Positions 4,999 to 6,499 of a stretch of DNA of 6,499 bases are shown here, piece by piece. Location of the stretch: NCBI GenBank assembly GCA_022718015.1, contig JAIHZV010000067.1, positions 1-6,499 of the forward strand, written 5' to 3'. The notes below the pieces were generated by a model. It saw only the letters and a program-made list of their open reading frames with translations, searched no databases and was not told the DNA's origin. Numbering within the stretch: the first letter of the stretch is position 1; each line of letters opens with the position of its first letter. The stretch comes from Phascolarctobacterium sp. (GTDB lineage: Bacteria > Bacillota > Negativicutes > Acidaminococcales > Acidaminococcaceae). Both the position numbers and the translations under genes were made by a program.

Positions 4999-5241
4999 AT
5001 GGAAACAAGAGTTGCAGTTATTTCTTTAATTGTTACGGATAAGGCTGTGGTCAGCGAGCTGAATGCTATTTTGCATGCTTACGGTGATTACATCATCGGT
5101 CGTATGGGCCTGCCCTATAAGGAAAAGAACGTCAACATCATCTGCGTGGCGATGGACGCACCGCAGGATGTCATCAGCGCTATGAGCGGCAAGCTGGGCC
5201 TGCTCGAGGGCGTGACGGCTAAGGCTGCTTATTCGAAGTAA
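4999..5241 (+). CDS. TM1266-family iron-only hydrogenase-associated putative regulator
   Basis: The 80-residue protein resembles the small ferredoxin-fold (ACT/NikR C-terminal-like) proteins of the TM1266 family, described as putative regulators associated with [FeFe]-hydrogenase systems in anaerobes. Recognised family features are the start METRVAVISLIV, the segment LNAILHAYGDYIIGRMGLPY, and VNIICVAMDAPQDVISAMSGKLGLLEGV near the C-terminus. The length is full for the family. AAGGAGG (4985-4991) is 7 bases from ATG. The fold alternates beta and alpha elements and probably dimerises; the ligand is unknown. No hydrogenase or HydE/F/G maturation genes lie in the window, so it is an orphan copy here. 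No DNA-binding domain is visible, so a direct transcription-factor role is doubtful. Confidence 0.9.
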   Translation: METRVAVISLIVTDKAVVSELNAILHAYGDYIIGRMGLPYKEKNVNIICVAMDAPQDVISAMSGKLGLLEGVTAKAAYSK

Positions 5242-5375
5242 TACCCCTAAAAAATACCCCTCTGTCGCCTATGGCGACATCTCCCCTGACGCTAAGACCC
5301 AGTTTTTACAAGCGCAAGCGCCGTAAAAACTGTTGGTCGTGCTAACATCGCTTGCGATGAACAGGGGCGACTAAT
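5242..5375. repeat. Nested palindromic non-coding element
   Basis: This stretch holds no gene but is densely structured. TACCCCT occurs twice (5242-5248, 5255-5261). TGTCGCC/GGCGACA (5263-5279) is a 7-bp hairpin with a 3-base loop. CCCCTG (5283-5288) can pair with CAGGGG (5362-5367), enclosing two arms: GACC-CAGTTTTTAC (5296-5309) with GTAAAAACTG-TT-GGTC (5323-5338), itself capped by GCGC-AA-GCGC (5312-5321), and ATCGC-TT-GCGAT (5347-5358). The shape is a small branched or cruciform structure. It resembles the REP/MITE-like intergenic repeats of gut Bacillota that begin CCCCTCTGTC..., but copy number cannot be judged from one window. A regulatory RNA is the alternative. Confidence 0.6.
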
Positions 5376-5393
5376 TCGACGTACTAGCAAAAC

Positions 5394-5429
5394 ACCCTCT
5401 CTACACCAGCAGGCAGAGAGGGTATTTTT
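5394..5429. terminator. Bidirectional terminator between convergent genes
   Basis: A 9-bp stem ACCCTCTCT (5394-5402) / AGAGAGGGT (5415-5423) with a 12-base loop is followed by ATTTTT on the plus strand and by GTTTTG on the minus strand. It can therefore end both the TM1266-like transcript and the ACT-domain gene. Confidence 0.85.
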
Positions 5430-5439
5430 CGTTTTACTT

Positions 5440-5850
5440 TTAGAAGCTTTCGAGCAGATGGTAGCCGCGGCCGATGAGGAAGGTTGCGGTTTCCGGCTCT
5501 GCTGTTTTGAGGATAACAACCGGTTTGACGTTTTCACGGTTGAAGGAGATGTACAGATAGGAGATGTCGATGTTGGCGCTGTGGATGGCCGTGAGGATGC
5601 CGTCGAGATAGCCAGGGGTATCGTCCATTTCTACGGCGATAACCTTGTCGTGGCGGCATTGGTAGCCTTCCTTCTTAAGCGTTTCCATAGCGACCTCGGG
5701 ATTGTCGACAATTAGACGCACGATGCCGAACTCGGCGCTGTCGTTGGCGAGCATGGTGTAGATATTGATATTAGCCTTCGCTAAAATAGTGGTGATTTTT
5801 AAAAGTCCACCGCAGTTGTTTTCGGTGAATAAAGAAACCTGATTAAGCAT
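5440..5850 (-). CDS. Double ACT-domain protein, 136 aa
   Basis: This is a small cytoplasmic protein made of two ACT domains. The first (residues 1-66) starts MLNQVSLFTENNCGGLLKIT and contains ANINIYTMLANDSAEFGIVR; the second (about 68-136) contains IAVEMDDTPGYLDGILTAIH and IDISYLYISF. The GxL and P-G-L turns that bind amino-acid ligands in ACT domains are present (NNCGGLLKI, DDTPGYLDGI). Stand-alone double-ACT proteins of this length occur widely in anaerobes, often near phenylacetate-CoA ligase or amino-acid genes, and are presumed to sense an amino acid. No enzyme gene is adjacent here, so the ligand cannot be assigned. GGGGAGG (5866-5860) is 9 bases before ATG. It has its own extended -10 promoter and shares the terminator at 5394-5429. 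An allosteric or regulatory role is inferred. Confidence 0.88.
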   Translation of the reverse strand: MLNQVSLFTENNCGGLLKITTILAKANINIYTMLANDSAEFGIVRLIVDNPEVAMETLKKEGYQCRHDKVIAVEMDDTPGYLDGILTAIHSANIDISYLYISFNRENVKPVVILKTAEPETATFLIGRGYHLLESF

Positions 5851-5886
5851 TTTGCTTAGCCTCCCCTAAAATATAGTAACAAAATG

Positions 5887-5895
5887 ATTATACCA
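5887..5895 (-). promoter_or_regulatory. Extended -10 promoter of the ACT-domain gene
   Basis: On the minus strand TGG precedes TATAAT (5892-5887), 36 bases before the start codon. The -35 region at the right distance (TTTCAG) is poor, so the extended -10 is the main evidence. Confidence 0.6.
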
Positions 5896-5975
5896 CAAAT
5901 GAATGCAGACTGAAAGTGCTGTTTTGTAAACTTTATGTATGTAATGAGAGGACATAAGGACAGACTCGCCGTTTG

Positions 5976-6004
5976 TTGACGCGCCTGCCGGTGCGTGCTA
6001 CAAT
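5976..6004 (+). promoter_or_regulatory. Promoter of sbcD
   Basis: A -35 TTGACG (5976-5981) and a -10 TACAAT (5999-6004) are separated by 17 bases, with TGC before the -10. The predicted start near 6011 gives a short leader. The ribosome site GGAGG at 6027-6031 is 6 bases before ATG. Confidence 0.78.
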
Positions 6005-6037
6005 CAGTTTAGAGTTTAGAGTGATTGGAGGAAGAAT

Positions 6038-6499
6038 ATGAAGCTGATGCATTTGTCTGACCTGCATCTGGGCAAGAGGCTTAACGAGTTTTCGCTTCTG
6101 GAGGACCAGTGCTTTATTTTACAGCAGCTTGTGGAGCTGGTGCGCAGCGAGCAGCCTGACTGCGTGCTGCTGGCCGGGGATATTTATGACAAGCCTGTGC
6201 CGCCGGCAGAGTCGGTGACGCTGTTTGACGATTTTTTGAATAAGCTGGCACAGCTGACGACGGTGTGCGTGACGAGCGGCAACCATGATTCCGCGGAGCG
6301 CTTGGCGTTCGGTGCGCAGCTGATGCGTGAGGGCGGCGTGCATTTCTGCGGCCTTTATACTGGCGAGCCGCAGTGCGTGACGCTGCAGGATGCTTATGGC
6401 AATGTTGCTGCGCCCTACATCCTCTGCCATGGGGCGCAGGTCCAGACCGTTGGGCAGCAGCATATAGAGGATCAGGCAGAAGGTCATGCCCGAGAACAT
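6038..6499 (+). CDS. sbcD: SbcD nuclease subunit, N-terminal part; homology lost after about residue 122
   Basis: SbcD is the Mre11-like metallophosphoesterase of the SbcCD complex, which cuts hairpins and blocked DNA ends. The motifs of the catalytic core are present: LSDLHLGKR (residues 6-14; D8, H10), GDIYDKPVPPAES (D48 region) and SGNHDSAERLAFG (about 81-93). The start ATG 6038 has a good ribosome site and strong promoter. Up to GEPQCVTLQDAYGNV (about residue 122) the sequence follows clostridial SbcD closely. Next the family has a strand leading to a conserved LPFIKP-type motif; here the frame instead reads AAPYILCHGAQVQTVGQQH and on to the window end, with no SbcD likeness in any plus-strand frame. 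The minus strand of that tail looks like a different protein. The frame is open to 6499, so it is formally partial; I think the true sbcD sequence ends near 6404-6412. Confidence 0.9.
   Translation, partial: MKLMHLSDLHLGKRLNEFSLLEDQCFILQQLVELVRSEQPDCVLLAGDIYDKPVPPAESVTLFDDFLNKLAQLTTVCVTSGNHDSAERLAFGAQLMREGGVHFCGLYTGEPQCVTLQDAYGNVAAPYILCHGAQVQTVGQQHIEDQAEGHAREH
6407..6499 (-). pseudogene. PAP2-family phosphatase-like fragment, joined to sbcD
   Basis: The minus strand from the window end reads a hydrophobic segment MTFCLILYMLLPNG followed by LDLRPMAEDVGRSN, about 31 residues. This resembles the helix and loop of PAP2-type membrane phosphatases that read roughly IYLIFPNGQNLRP..., followed in the family by a PSxH motif. 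Here, after GRSN, the frame passes into the antisense of sbcD and the PAP2 likeness stops, so the fragment is cut at its inner edge; its start lies beyond the window. The identification rests on one short motif. Confidence 0.45.

Noticed and set aside
5458..5715. A plus-strand frame inside the ACT-domain gene
   Set aside because: The minus strand encodes two well-formed ACT domains with start signals; the plus frame is an acidic shadow of them.
6119..6406. The minus-strand frame opposite sbcD as one long protein with the PAP2-like tail
   Set aside because: Only the last ~31 codons (6407-6499) look like protein; the rest is antisense to highly conserved SbcD motifs and reads as histidine- and arginine-rich nonsense.

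Overview
The window reads as ordinary chromosome of an anaerobic, moderately GC-rich member of the Bacillota; a Negativicutes gut species (Phascolarctobacterium or Acidaminococcus-like) is my guess, not something the sequence proves. Support comes from a rubredoxin, a TM1266-type iron-only-hydrogenase-associated regulator, GGAGG-type ribosome binding sites throughout and many extended -10 promoters (TGn TATAAT).

Layout. 1-2768: the 3' part of uvrA and complete uvrC, overlapping by ATGA, i.e. a nucleotide excision repair operon. 2820-3110: a monocistronic rubredoxin gene with its own promoter and hairpin terminator, too short to appear in a simple ORF listing. 3149-3486: the most interesting part, a compact locus with the architecture of a type I toxin-antitoxin system. 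A 31-aa hydrophobic holin-like peptide is encoded on the minus strand, a short convergent RNA is predicted on the plus strand, and they share one bidirectional terminator; the toxin leader can fold to bury its Shine-Dalgarno site. Both transcripts start with the same 23-base sequence, placed as an imperfect inverted repeat immediately inside the two promoters. 3557-4530: a strongly promoted gene for a cytoplasmic Sel1-like repeat protein with four 44-residue repeats in an A-B-A-B order. 4561-4915: a 66-aa two-helix membrane protein on the minus strand, driven by a perfect-hexamer promoter. 4938-5241: the divergent TM1266-family regulator. 5242-5375: a nested palindromic, non-coding element that looks like a dispersed structured repeat. 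5394-5892: a double ACT-domain protein on the minus strand. 5976-6499: sbcD, which is convincing up to about residue 122 and then loses homology.

Near 6404-6412 the sbcD reading frame stops looking like SbcD, while the minus strand of the last ~95 bases encodes a peptide resembling PAP2-family phosphatases. This suggests a rearrangement or an assembly join at the window edge.

Most genes here are independently transcribed housekeeping or regulatory genes. Only uvrA-uvrC is clearly an operon. Rubredoxin and the TM1266-like protein fit an anaerobic redox theme but are not co-transcribed.
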